Shown here one piece after another: positions 56,569 through 64,000 of a DNA stretch of 64,000 nucleotides (position 1 is the first letter of the stretch; the number at the start of each line of letters is the position of its first letter). The position numbers were made by a program, and so were the translations under genes. Origin of the DNA: CAWAND01 sp963807065 (GTDB lineage Bacteria; Chloroflexota; Anaerolineae; Anaerolineales; E44-bin32); the NCBI GenBank assembly GCA_963807065.1, contig CAWDZQ010000003.1, forward strand, positions 372,001 to 436,000, in the 5' to 3' direction. The notes under the pieces were generated by a model that made no database searches, was not told the DNA's origin, and worked only from the letters and a program-made list of their open reading frames with translations.

Positions 56569-56725
56569 GCGCCAAATTGCTCGACAGCCGCGGGGCTCGG
56601 CCGAGGAGATGGTTTTCCGGCCACTCGCAACTTGGCCACCGCGAGCAGTCCCTGCCCGCCTGGCTCATGGGCAGGCAAACCCCAGAAGGCCAAGCACCTT
56701 GAGGCTGTGGACGGTTTGGCCGCAA

Positions 56726-58183
56726 CTAGGCGGAGGAGGGTGGGATGAGGTTGAGCCGGACGATTCGGCAAGTCGATGGCTCGAGCGGAGCCAGGCGCCC
56801 CCGCCTCAGTCCTGGGACCCACAGAATCTCGGCCCCGCTCGAAATCACGGGCCAGCGTCTTCTCAGCCGTCGAGGAATCTTGTGATCTGTGAACAGGTCG
56901 GACAGTTTCACGGTGCCGCTCATGCCCATGGGAGATAGACGTTCCCCTCGAAGGTGCGCCCGCAAGACCACGGGCTGGACAATACGATCTGCATCAAACA
57001 CTGCGCACGTGTCTTTAGGGACCGCATCCGAGGTCCTACCTTCAATTGTCTCCCGTGTTTGCCGCTGCACGGACAGCCGCCAGCCCGATGCCAGGTCCAC
57101 GACGCCCGAATCGGGGATCGGCCGTTCATTCAGCTCGTCGAGCAGTGGGTACCCGGGAAATGCCGCTTCGGCATCTGGCTCCGCCAAAAGCCATTCCTCC
57201 CCGACTCGCTCGAACGACAATCCGCCGGGTAACGCAAGCCGTGCAGGAATTTGTCGCCGTATCGCCGCCCGCATCCGTTCGACAGATTCAAACCCGACCT
57301 CTCGGGTGGGGATGCCCAGATACTCGAAGGCGCGCCGCAGGAGCCGCCGCTGCAGAGCGGGAGACTGCCGCTCGAAGCCGGCGTTGTTCAGCGCCACGGC
57401 GGCCTCCCCGGCCAACCTGACCCAGCTCCCCCAGGCCCGGTCCACTTGTTCATCCATCAGGTCTGCCACGTCGCCCATGATTTGGCTCGTCCGCAGCAAA
57501 GCCTGCCGGACCTCAGGATTATAGGTTTCAAGCCGCCCCAGCAGGTCGTGCCGCACGCGGTTGCGCAGAAAGGCTAGATCTTGATTGGACGGATCCATGA
57601 CCGGCTCCAGGCCATGCCGGTCGCAGTAGGCCTGGGTCTCGGCTCGCCCAAATCGCAGCAAAGGCCGAGCCAGCGCCACGTTCGGAGCGATTCCCGGCCC
57701 GAATTCCGGCCAGCGACCGATGGGCGTGAGGGGGACCATGCCCCGCAATCCGTCGGGACCGGCCCCGCGCAGCAGATTCATGAGCATCGTCTCGACCTGA
57801 TCGTCAGCAGTGTGCCCGGTGGCCAGCCTTTGAGCGCCTCTTTCGGTGGCTACACGAAGGAGAAAGCGGTACCGGGCATGTCTGGCAGCCGCTTCCAGCG
57901 AGCCCTCACGAAAAGAGCGTTCTACGCCAAGCGCCCCCTGCTCAAGTTCGAAATCCAGCCCGAGCTTGGCCGCCATCTCCTGCACTCGCTGGGCTTCATG
58001 GCTGCTTTCCGGGCGCAGCCCGTGGTCAAAATGGGCAACCACCAGCGAATAGCCCAGCCTGCGGAGCACGTCCAGCAGACACAAGCTGTCCGGGCCGCCG
58101 GAGACGCCCACCACGACGGGCTGTCCAGGATAAAAAAGCGCTTCGGTACGGATGAAATCTGCCACATCATCTTTGAACGTCAT
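56726..58183 (-). CDS. tilS: tRNA(Ile)-lysidine synthetase
   Basis: 485 residues. PP-loop motif VSGGPDS (Ser28-Ser33) near the start, HFDHGLRPES and GHTADDQVETMLMNLLRGAG are the TilS signatures; the C-terminal TilS substrate-binding domain ends at about residue 480. Converts C34 of tRNA-Ile(CAU) to lysidine so it reads AUA. The ATG is 9 nt after a TATAAT, so the mRNA is probably leaderless. Confidence 0.93.
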   Translation of the reverse strand: MTFKDDVADFIRTEALFYPGQPVVVGVSGGPDSLCLLDVLRRLGYSLVVAHFDHGLRPESSHEAQRVQEMAAKLGLDFELEQGALGVERSFREGSLEAAARHARYRFLLRVATERGAQRLATGHTADDQVETMLMNLLRGAGPDGLRGMVPLTPIGRWPEFGPGIAPNVALARPLLRFGRAETQAYCDRHGLEPVMDPSNQDLAFLRNRVRHDLLGRLETYNPEVRQALLRTSQIMGDVADLMDEQVDRAWGSWVRLAGEAAVALNNAGFERQSPALQRRLLRRAFEYLGIPTREVGFESVERMRAAIRRQIPARLALPGGLSFERVGEEWLLAEPDAEAAFPGYPLLDELNERPIPDSGVVDLASGWRLSVQRQTRETIEGRTSDAVPKDTCAVFDADRIVQPVVLRAHLRGERLSPMGMSGTVKLSDLFTDHKIPRRLRRRWPVISSGAEILWVPGLRRGRLAPLEPSTCRIVRLNLIPPSSA

Positions 58184-58192
58184 AGCGGGCCG

Positions 58193-58198
58193 ATTATA
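58193..58198 (-). promoter_or_regulatory. -10 element (TATAAT) of a probable leaderless tilS promoter
   Basis: TATAAT on the minus strand, 9 nt before the tilS ATG; no Shine-Dalgarno between. No clear -35. Confidence 0.55.
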
Positions 58199-58264
58199 GC
58201 ATTCTGGGGCGGTCCCCCGGCGGCGGCAGGCTGCCGGTTGGGTAAGGAAAATGCCCCCGTATGG

Positions 58265-58270
58265 TATAAT
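58265..58270 (+). promoter_or_regulatory. -10 element (TATAAT) of the mreB operon
   Basis: TATAAT 47 nt before the TTG start of mreB; TTGGGT at 58238 is a weak -35 with a long spacer. It faces the tilS promoter 70 nt away. Confidence 0.5.
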
Positions 58271-58317
58271 CGCCGTTTGGCTGTTACAGCTTCGATGCCC
58301 CCCGGAGGAAGGCTCTC

Positions 58318-59331
58318 TTGGCGCTAAACCCCCTCAACTGGCTCCTGGGCCTCTTTTCCTTGGACATCGGAATCGACCTGGGAACGGCCAACACCCTGGT
58401 CAATGTGCGGGGGAAGGGCATCGTCATCAATGAGCCCTCCTGGGTGGCCATCGAAAAGAAAAGTCGCCGACCGCTGGCCATCGGCGCCGAAGCCAAAGAA
58501 ATGGTTGGCCGCACCCCAGCCAACGTCCTCGCCATCCGACCTCTCCGAGACGGTGTGATCTCCGAATTTGACATCACCGAAGCCATGCTCGAATACTTCA
58601 TTGGAAAGGCTCACGAGCAGAGCATCGTGCCCGTCCCCAGGCCGCGGGTCGTGGTGGGCATTCCAAGCGGGGCGACCGAAGTGGAAAAACGGGCGGTCTA
58701 CGATGCGGCCATGGCGGCCGGCGCACGCGAGGCCTACCTCATCGAAGAACCGACCGCGGCCGCCTTGGGGGCGTCGCTCCCCATCGGCGAAGTGCGCGGT
58801 ACGATGGTGGTGGATATCGGCGGCGGCACTTCGGAGGTCGCCGTCTTCTCGATGGGCGGCATCGTGATTTCCCGATCGCTGCGCGTAGCTGGCGATGAGA
58901 TGGATCAAGACATCATCGACTACGTCCGCAACAAGTACAACCTGCTGATCGGGGAGCGGATGGCCGAACGGGCCAAGATGAGCATTGGCTCGGCGTATCC
59001 GCTAAAGGAAGAGAAGACCGAAGTCCTGAGGGGCCGCAATCTGGTCAGCGGGTTGCCGGAGGCGGTCGAGATCTCTTCGGTGGAAATTCGCGAGGCGTTG
59101 TCCAATTCGGTTAGGATCATCGTGGACACGATCCGAGATGCGATTGAAGAGGTGCCGCCTGAGTTGGTTGCCGATCTGATGGAAGTTGGGGTTTGCTTGG
59201 CCGGCGGGGGCTCACAGCTCCAGGGCCTGCCAGAAAGGCTGTCGAATGAACTTCGCATGCGCGTCTGGTTGGCCGAGGAACTCGCTGACCTGTGTCGCCC
59301 GGGGCGCCGGAAGAATCCTCGAAGATCTTGA
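58318..59331 (+). CDS. mreB: Rod shape-determining protein MreB
   Basis: 337 residues, actin-like ATPase directing lateral wall synthesis. Phosphate loops IGIDLGTANTLVNV and MVVDIGGGTSEVAV, adenosine motif CLAGGGSQLQGLPERL; PRVVVGIPSGATEVEKRAV and EEPTAAALGA as usual. TTG start with GGAGGAAGG upstream. First gene of mreBCD-mrdA-minCD. Confidence 0.96.
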   Translation: MALNPLNWLLGLFSLDIGIDLGTANTLVNVRGKGIVINEPSWVAIEKKSRRPLAIGAEAKEMVGRTPANVLAIRPLRDGVISEFDITEAMLEYFIGKAHEQSIVPVPRPRVVVGIPSGATEVEKRAVYDAAMAAGAREAYLIEEPTAAALGASLPIGEVRGTMVVDIGGGTSEVAVFSMGGIVISRSLRVAGDEMDQDIIDYVRNKYNLLIGERMAERAKMSIGSAYPLKEEKTEVLRGRNLVSGLPEAVEISSVEIREALSNSVRIIVDTIRDAIEEVPPELVADLMEVGVCLAGGGSQLQGLPERLSNELRMRVWLAEELADLCRPGRRKNPRRS

Positions 59332-59426
59332 ACAAAACCGGCGGTTCCTGGTCGGCCTGGAACGCACGTCGGTCTGACCGCCCTTCTCGGCTTCGGCGGC
59401 CCATGCCTGCCTGAGGCCAAACTCCT

Positions 59427-60263
59427 ATGACTCGCTCGTCTTCACAAGCCCTCTTCGCAATGATCTTGATCATGATCGCCGCCGGCCTTCTGGTGTTGAA
59501 TATGGGCGGCTTCCTTTCACCTGTCGAAAGCATGGTCCTCCGGCCCATCGGCGGTGCGCAATCGTGGCTGGCTGTCCGCTTTTATGCGGTGCGGGACCTG
59601 CTGGCTTCCCCAGCCGATGTGGCCACGCTGCGCGGCCAGGTCCGCGAACTGCAATCGCAGAACGCCCAACTTCAACAGGAAATCATCGGCCTCCAGGAGC
59701 AAGTCGCTCAGGCGCAGGTGCTCTCGGCGCTGGTCCAATATGCCCGCTCCCAGCCGGACAGCCGGTATCTTGCGGCGAGTGTGATCAGTCGGGATGTCAG
59801 CCCCTTCATACGCTCGGTCTGGATCAGTGCAGGTTCAGATGATGGGGTGGCCAAAGGAATGCCCGTGGTGACCGATCTGGGGCTGGTTGGGCGCGTGGTG
59901 GAAGTCTTCGCCACAGTCTCCCGGGTCGAGCTCATCAACGATCCCAGCAGCGTGGTCAACGTCCGGCTTCAGACCTCGCGCGCCGACGGAGCTCTTCAGC
60001 CTCAGCTCAACGGTGAGATTTGGGTGGGGATGATCAGCCAGGACGCAGAGGTGAGCCCGGGCGAGGTCGTCCTCACTTCTGGCTTGGGCGGCAACTATCC
60101 GCCCGACATCCCCGTGGGCACGCTCACCTCCGTCCGCCGCCGGGATTACGAACTGTTCCAGCAAGCCGTCCTCCAACCCAGCGTGGACTTCCACCAGTTG
60201 GAGCTGGTGCTGGTTATCACCAATTTCCAGCCACTGCCCTTCAACCAGCCGGGCGGGCCGTGA
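59427..60263 (+). CDS. mreC: Rod shape-determining protein MreC
   Basis: 278 residues. N-terminal membrane helix (LFAMILIMIAAGLLVLNMGG), coiled coil at about 60-100 (LRGQVRELQSQNAQLQQEI), then the double beta-barrel with GLVGRVVEV and DPSSVVNVRLQ. Periplasmic/extracytoplasmic scaffold between MreB and the wall synthases. 95 nt after mreB. Confidence 0.93.
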   Translation: MTRSSSQALFAMILIMIAAGLLVLNMGGFLSPVESMVLRPIGGAQSWLAVRFYAVRDLLASPADVATLRGQVRELQSQNAQLQQEIIGLQEQVAQAQVLSALVQYARSQPDSRYLAASVISRDVSPFIRSVWISAGSDDGVAKGMPVVTDLGLVGRVVEVFATVSRVELINDPSSVVNVRLQTSRADGALQPQLNGEIWVGMISQDAEVSPGEVVLTSGLGGNYPPDIPVGTLTSVRRRDYELFQQAVLQPSVDFHQLELVLVITNFQPLPFNQPGGP

Positions 60264-60272
60264 GGCGCGTCG

Positions 60273-60773
60273 ATGGCGTACATTGTCGGAATTCCCATTC
60301 TGCTCCTGCTGGCCGTTGTTCAGGCGACGGTGCTGTCGAACATGCGTCTGTTGGACGGCACGCCCGACCTGATTTTGCTGGCCATGGTCGCCTGGGCCCT
60401 GACTGGCAGGCCGCGGCAGGCGATGGCGGGGGCGTTGATCGGCGGATTGTTGATCGACATGCTTTCGGGGCTGCCGTTGGGCGCGACCGCCATCATCATG
60501 GTGATCGTGATCTACCTGGTATCCCAGACCGCCGGTCGATTCTGGGAGGCCCACCTTTTGATGCCCTTGACGACCGTCCTGTGGAGTTCGCTGCTTTACC
60601 ACGGACTGTCTCTGGCGGTCCTGCTGGCTCTTGGAAGGACTCTCAATCTTGGATTTGCCCTGAGCCGGGTGATCCTCCCCAGCACTTTCCTGAACTTGAT
60701 CTTGGCCTTGCCGGCGGCCCAGGCAGCGTCGGGCTTGGCCGAATCACTCTATCCTCCTGAGGTGCAGATCTGA
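60273..60773 (+). CDS. mreD: Rod shape-determining protein MreD
   Basis: 166 residues, about five membrane helices, GTPDLILLAMVAWAL and GALIGGLLIDMLSGLPLG typical. Stop overlaps the mrdA start by one base (TGATG). Confidence 0.9.
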   Translation: MAYIVGIPILLLLAVVQATVLSNMRLLDGTPDLILLAMVAWALTGRPRQAMAGALIGGLLIDMLSGLPLGATAIIMVIVIYLVSQTAGRFWEAHLLMPLTTVLWSSLLYHGLSLAVLLALGRTLNLGFALSRVILPSTFLNLILALPAAQAASGLAESLYPPEVQI

Positions 60774-62896
60774 TGCGTGGTGGTATCGACACCAATCCCA
60801 TTCCGGACCTGCGAGTTTGGTTGACGTATGCTTCCATCGGCGGCTTGCTGGTCGTGTTCATCTTTCGCCTTTACCAACTCCAAATCCTCCAGGGGCCGGA
60901 TTTTGTGACGGCTGCCACCGACAACCGGCTGGAAACGGTCAATGTGCCGGCGCCACGGGGTGTGATTTACGACCGGAACGGGTCACTGCTGGTCCGCAAC
61001 ATCCCCTCCTTCAACATCGATGTCACGCCCGCCTTGCTTCCCGACAGCCAGGCCGAGATCCAGGCCATCTACCGCAAGCTTTCGGAACTCACCGGGGTGC
61101 CGGTTGACCAACCGGGCGAGAAGGCGGCCAAGTGCGTCCCAGGCCGCGGCATTCAACAGTTGGTCGATGAAGGGGCTTCGATAGCGCCGTACGACGCATG
61201 GCCCATCGCCTGCAATGTGGATCAGACGATCGCCCGCATCATCGAAGAGGACAGCGCCGACATGCCCGGCGTGTCGGTCGAAACGCTCCCCGTGCGGGAC
61301 TACACCACCGGCTCGCTGACATCGGCCATGATCGGCTACCTTGGTCCAATTTACACTGCCGTGGCGGACCGGTTCAAGAGCCTCGGATTCGACCCCAATC
61401 GAGACAAGATTGGCTACTCAGGCATCGAACTCGAGTATCAGAACGTCCTGGCCGGTCGAAACGGGGTCAAAGAGGTCGAAGTAGACGTCGCCGGCCAGGT
61501 CATACGTGAAGTGGGCACCGTAACCCAACCATTGCCCGGCAACAGCCTCAAACTGACGATCGACACGCGGCTTCAGGCGGCAGCGGAGTCCGCACTCCAA
61601 AGCCGGATTGATTTCATGAACCGCGGCTTTTCGGTCACCGGGGAGCCGCGCGTGCCGTTGGGCGTGGTCATCGTGATGAACCCGCAGACGGGTGAGATCC
61701 TGGCCATGGCCAGCCTTCCCACCTACGAGAACAACCGCATGGCCCGCTTCATTCCCGTTGACTACTACGAGCAGCTGGCGGCGGACACGCGAGGCAATCC
61801 TCTGGTAGATCATGCCGTCGCATCGGAGTTCCCACCCGGCTCGACTTTCAAGCTGACGACGTCCGTCGGAGTCCTCAACGAACACGTGGTCACACCCAAC
61901 CAAATCCTCACCGATCCGGGCAAGATCACCATTCAGAATCAGTACTTCCCAAACGACCCGGGCAAGGCGAAAGATTTCGTTTGCTGGAAGGCCGACGGGC
62001 ACGGGAATGTGGACTTTGTGCACGGTCTGGCTTGGTCCTGCAACGTGTATTTCTACAAGATAGGCGGGGGCTACCAGAACGAGGTCCCCAACGGTGGCCT
62101 GGGGATTGAACGCCTGGGATGGTATGCGCGTGAGCTGGGCTACGGGGGCCAGCTTGGAATCGACGTCCCCAACGAAGAGAACGGTCTCATTCCGGACCCG
62201 GAGTACAAGCGCATTCACCTCGGTGAGAGCTGGTCCACCGGAGACACGTACAACAGCGTCGTAGGTCAGGGATTTGTCAGCGCCACCCCGCTCCAGGTGC
62301 TCACTTCGGCGTCCACCATTGCCAACGGCGGCAAGGTCATGTGGCCGCACATTGTCTCCGACATTCTCGATGGCGAGGGCAACACGGTTCAACACTTCGA
62401 CCCGTGCGTCCTGTGGAACCTCACCGACGGCATTTCCACCCCATTGGACGAGATCGGCGCCAACTGCCCCAATGTGCCCGACAGCGTTCGCACCTCCCGT
62501 GAGCAGTGGGGCACACCGGATGCCCACAACGTCGATCCCAGCGTAATCAAGCTGGTGCAAGAGGGGATGCACGATGTGGTCGTCCTCTCAGGCGACCAGC
62601 CAGGCACGGCGCACAACTACGCCCAACTGGACAACATTTCATCGGCCGGCAAGACGGGCACGGGCGAGTTCTGCGACAGGGAGGCCGATGCCCAGGGTCT
62701 CTGCCAGCCCGGCGCCTGGCCTACCCACGGCTGGTATGTGGCCTATGCCCCCTACGACAACCCGGAGATCGTCGCCGTCGGATTCCTGTACAACGGCGGC
62801 GAAGGCGCCGTCTCCGCCGCACCCATGGTCGCCCAGGTCATGGATACCTATTTCCGCCTGAAGGCCATCGACGTCGCCGCGACCCTGCCGCAGTAG
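60773..62896 (+). CDS. mrdA: Penicillin-binding protein 2 (peptidoglycan transpeptidase)
   Basis: 707 residues. One membrane helix (IGGLLVVFIFRLYQLQIL), PBP dimerisation domain (VPAPRGVIYDRNGSLLVRN), transpeptidase with SxxK FPPGSTFKLT, SxN WSCNVYF and KTG SAGKTGTGEF. All catalytic motifs present. Cross-links wall during elongation with MreBCD. Confidence 0.95.
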   Translation: MRGGIDTNPIPDLRVWLTYASIGGLLVVFIFRLYQLQILQGPDFVTAATDNRLETVNVPAPRGVIYDRNGSLLVRNIPSFNIDVTPALLPDSQAEIQAIYRKLSELTGVPVDQPGEKAAKCVPGRGIQQLVDEGASIAPYDAWPIACNVDQTIARIIEEDSADMPGVSVETLPVRDYTTGSLTSAMIGYLGPIYTAVADRFKSLGFDPNRDKIGYSGIELEYQNVLAGRNGVKEVEVDVAGQVIREVGTVTQPLPGNSLKLTIDTRLQAAAESALQSRIDFMNRGFSVTGEPRVPLGVVIVMNPQTGEILAMASLPTYENNRMARFIPVDYYEQLAADTRGNPLVDHAVASEFPPGSTFKLTTSVGVLNEHVVTPNQILTDPGKITIQNQYFPNDPGKAKDFVCWKADGHGNVDFVHGLAWSCNVYFYKIGGGYQNEVPNGGLGIERLGWYARELGYGGQLGIDVPNEENGLIPDPEYKRIHLGESWSTGDTYNSVVGQGFVSATPLQVLTSASTIANGGKVMWPHIVSDILDGEGNTVQHFDPCVLWNLTDGISTPLDEIGANCPNVPDSVRTSREQWGTPDAHNVDPSVIKLVQEGMHDVVVLSGDQPGTAHNYAQLDNISSAGKTGTGEFCDREADAQGLCQPGAWPTHGWYVAYAPYDNPEIVAVGFLYNGGEGAVSAAPMVAQVMDTYFRLKAIDVAATLPQ

Positions 62897-62902
62897 ATCT
62901 GT

Positions 62903-62920
62903 TTGTGCAATGTTTCACAA
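62903..62920. promoter_or_regulatory. Rex/CRP-like palindrome TTGTGC-N6-TCACAA upstream of minC
   Basis: TTGTGCAATGTTTCACAA, one mismatch from a perfect repeat, 7 nt after the mrdA stop and about 60 nt before the minC -10. A fitting place for an activator site of minCD. Confidence 0.5.
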
Positions 62921-62977
62921 ATTGGCAGCACAGGGCCGCCCAGCGGGCCCCAATTCGCTTCGTCCTTCCCCCCATGC

Positions 62978-62983
62978 TATAAT
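62978..62983 (+). promoter_or_regulatory. -10 element (TATAAT) of minC
   Basis: TATAAT 16 nt before ATG 63000, no Shine-Dalgarno; the leader would be about 10 nt. Confidence 0.5.
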
Positions 62984-62999
62984 CTGCCGGCGATGACCT

Positions 63000-63683
63000 A
63001 TGAGCGATAGCCTGGCGATCAAAGGCGTCGGCGACGCCCTGCTGATCAGCGTTCCGGCGGCGGATGAACCGGATGCGCTCGACGCGTTGCTCGAGATGAT
63101 CGACGAACGGGTCGAGTTCTTTCGGGGTGCACATTTGGCTGTCGACTTCGCCGACCGGGAGCTGCACGCTTCCGAGCTTGGCGGTCTGCGGGATGCCCTG
63201 TCGGAGCGACTGATCAGCCTGCAGGCCGTCCTGTCAACATCTGACGTGACGTTAAAGGCCGCCGCTGACCTGGGGCTCGATACCACCCTTCGCCGGGAGG
63301 TGCCGGTCGAGATCGAAGACCAGCCGCTGGTGACCGAACTCGACGGCGAGCAAGCCGCCTTCATTCACCGGACGATGCGTTCCGGGAACAGCATCCAACA
63401 TCCGGGACATGTGGTCGTCTTGGGGGATGTCAACCCGGGGGCCGAGATCATCGCTGGCGGCAACGTGATCGTCTGGGGCCACTTGCGCGGGGTCGTTCAT
63501 GCCGGGGCGGCGGGCGACGAAGACGCCGTGGTATGCGCTCTCGACCTGGCGCCCGCCCAGCTGCGCATCGCCGGGCAAATTGCCCTGTCACCCGAACGCA
63601 AGGGTGACCCCAAACCGGAAGTGGCGCGCATCCGCGACGGCCAGCTCGTGGCCGAGCCTTGGGCATTGAGCCGGGCGGGCTAG
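63000..63683 (+). CDS. minC: Septum site-determining protein MinC
   Basis: 227 residues. N-terminal domain to about 95, then the MinC beta-helix (HVVVLGDVNPGAEIIAGGNV and IVWGHLRGVVHAGAAGDEDA). Blocks FtsZ ring formation away from mid-cell together with MinD. The start has no ribosome binding site. Confidence 0.93.
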   Translation: MSDSLAIKGVGDALLISVPAADEPDALDALLEMIDERVEFFRGAHLAVDFADRELHASELGGLRDALSERLISLQAVLSTSDVTLKAAADLGLDTTLRREVPVEIEDQPLVTELDGEQAAFIHRTMRSGNSIQHPGHVVVLGDVNPGAEIIAGGNVIVWGHLRGVVHAGAAGDEDAVVCALDLAPAQLRIAGQIALSPERKGDPKPEVARIRDGQLVAEPWALSRAG

Positions 63684-63717
63684 CGCCCACGCCGTACGGC
63701 GACGGAGAACCTAACCT

Positions 63718-64000
63718 ATGACGGCCAAGATCGCAACCATCACGTCGGGCAAAGGCGGCGTGGGCAAGACCACAACCACCGCCAACATCGGAGTGGCCCT
63801 GGCATCCATCGGAAGGCGGGTGGTGTGCATCGACGCCGATATCGGGCTGCGAAACTTGGATGTGGTCATGGGGCTCGAGAATCGCATCGTCTACGATCTG
63901 GTCGACGTGGTCGAGGGACGCTGTAAGCTGCGCCAAGCGCTGATTAAGGACAAGCGTCTGGGCGACCTGTACCTGATCCCCGCCGCCCAGACCCGCGACA
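63718..64000 (+). CDS. minD: Septum site-determining ATPase MinD (5' part, cut by window end)
   Basis: First 94 codons. Deviant Walker A SGKGGVGKTTTTANIG, VCIDADIGLRNLDVVMGLENR and VYDLVDVVEG are MinD signatures. GGAG upstream of ATG 63718, 34 nt after minC. ATP-dependent membrane partner of MinC. Confidence 0.95.
   Translation, partial: MTAKIATITSGKGGVGKTTTTANIGVALASIGRRVVCIDADIGLRNLDVVMGLENRIVYDLVDVVEGRCKLRQALIKDKRLGDLYLIPAAQTRD

Overview
The window is about 60% GC, gene-dense and chromosomal. It most resembles a member of the Chloroflexota (Anaerolineae-like), probably from an assembled environmental genome. The pointers are Thr/Pro-rich 'TPTPT' linkers on exported proteins, an Ile T-box in front of ileS, a three-piece glutamate synthase, a DUF1385 membrane protein, an mreBCD-mrdA-minCD block, and very large STAND/BTAD regulators. 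This is inference; there is no rRNA or other phylogenetic marker here. No tRNA, rRNA, CRISPR array or insertion sequence was seen.

Layout. 1-2306: two sugar ABC permeases (the first cut by the window edge and frameshifted). 2570-3591: a sugar-nucleotide/steroid-type epimerase, apparently leaderless. 3630-10718: threonine aldolase, rluD-like pseudouridine synthase, lspA, then the alaX-ileS operon under an Ile T-box. The IleRS carries a GAHH variant of the HIGH motif. 10674-19728: RNase HI-like protein, metallo-beta-lactamase-fold hydrolase, M23 lipoprotein, PD40/TolB-like protein, SDR, UbiA prenyltransferase, MFS transporter and a CAP+LysM protein. 20318-36229: the most interesting block, a co-directional catabolic cluster: nucleobase permease, three-subunit molybdenum hydroxylase, a CodA-like amidohydrolase with altered active-site residues, a complete Na+-pumping biotin decarboxylase (alpha, gamma, biotin carrier, beta), FdrA, DUF1116, a cyclase-family hydrolase and a GNAT-like protein. 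A decayed second molybdenum hydroxylase lies inside it. I read this as degradation of a heterocyclic N-compound (pyrimidine or purine) in which the ureido carbon leaves as carbamoyl phosphate and a decarboxylation drives a Na+ pump.

36515-44210 is an accessory island on the minus strand: two STAND-ATPase/TPR/BTAD regulators (one split by an in-frame TAA, one by a frameshift), an NHLP-clan-like small protein, a degenerate ImmA/IrrE-like protein, and a 14-residue ORF (MSIRSACCGDGGGH) with a strong ribosome binding site and its own intrinsic terminator. 44235-49852: sulfur amino acid genes (PLP gamma-synthase/lyase, a SerK/SbnI-type serine kinase candidate, cystathionine beta-synthase) and an M20 peptidase. 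49863-56568: DUF1385 protein and a split glutamate synthase operon behind a roughly 360-nt structured leader ending in a terminator. 56726-64000: tilS, then mreB-mreC-mreD-mrdA-minC-minD (minD cut by the window end).

Two window-wide patterns matter when using this annotation. Four or five genes carry single-nucleotide indels, often at homopolymers or short repeats, which may be assembly errors. Four intergenic 18-bp palindromes of the form TTGTGN-N6-TCACAA look like Rex or CRP/FNR-family operators.
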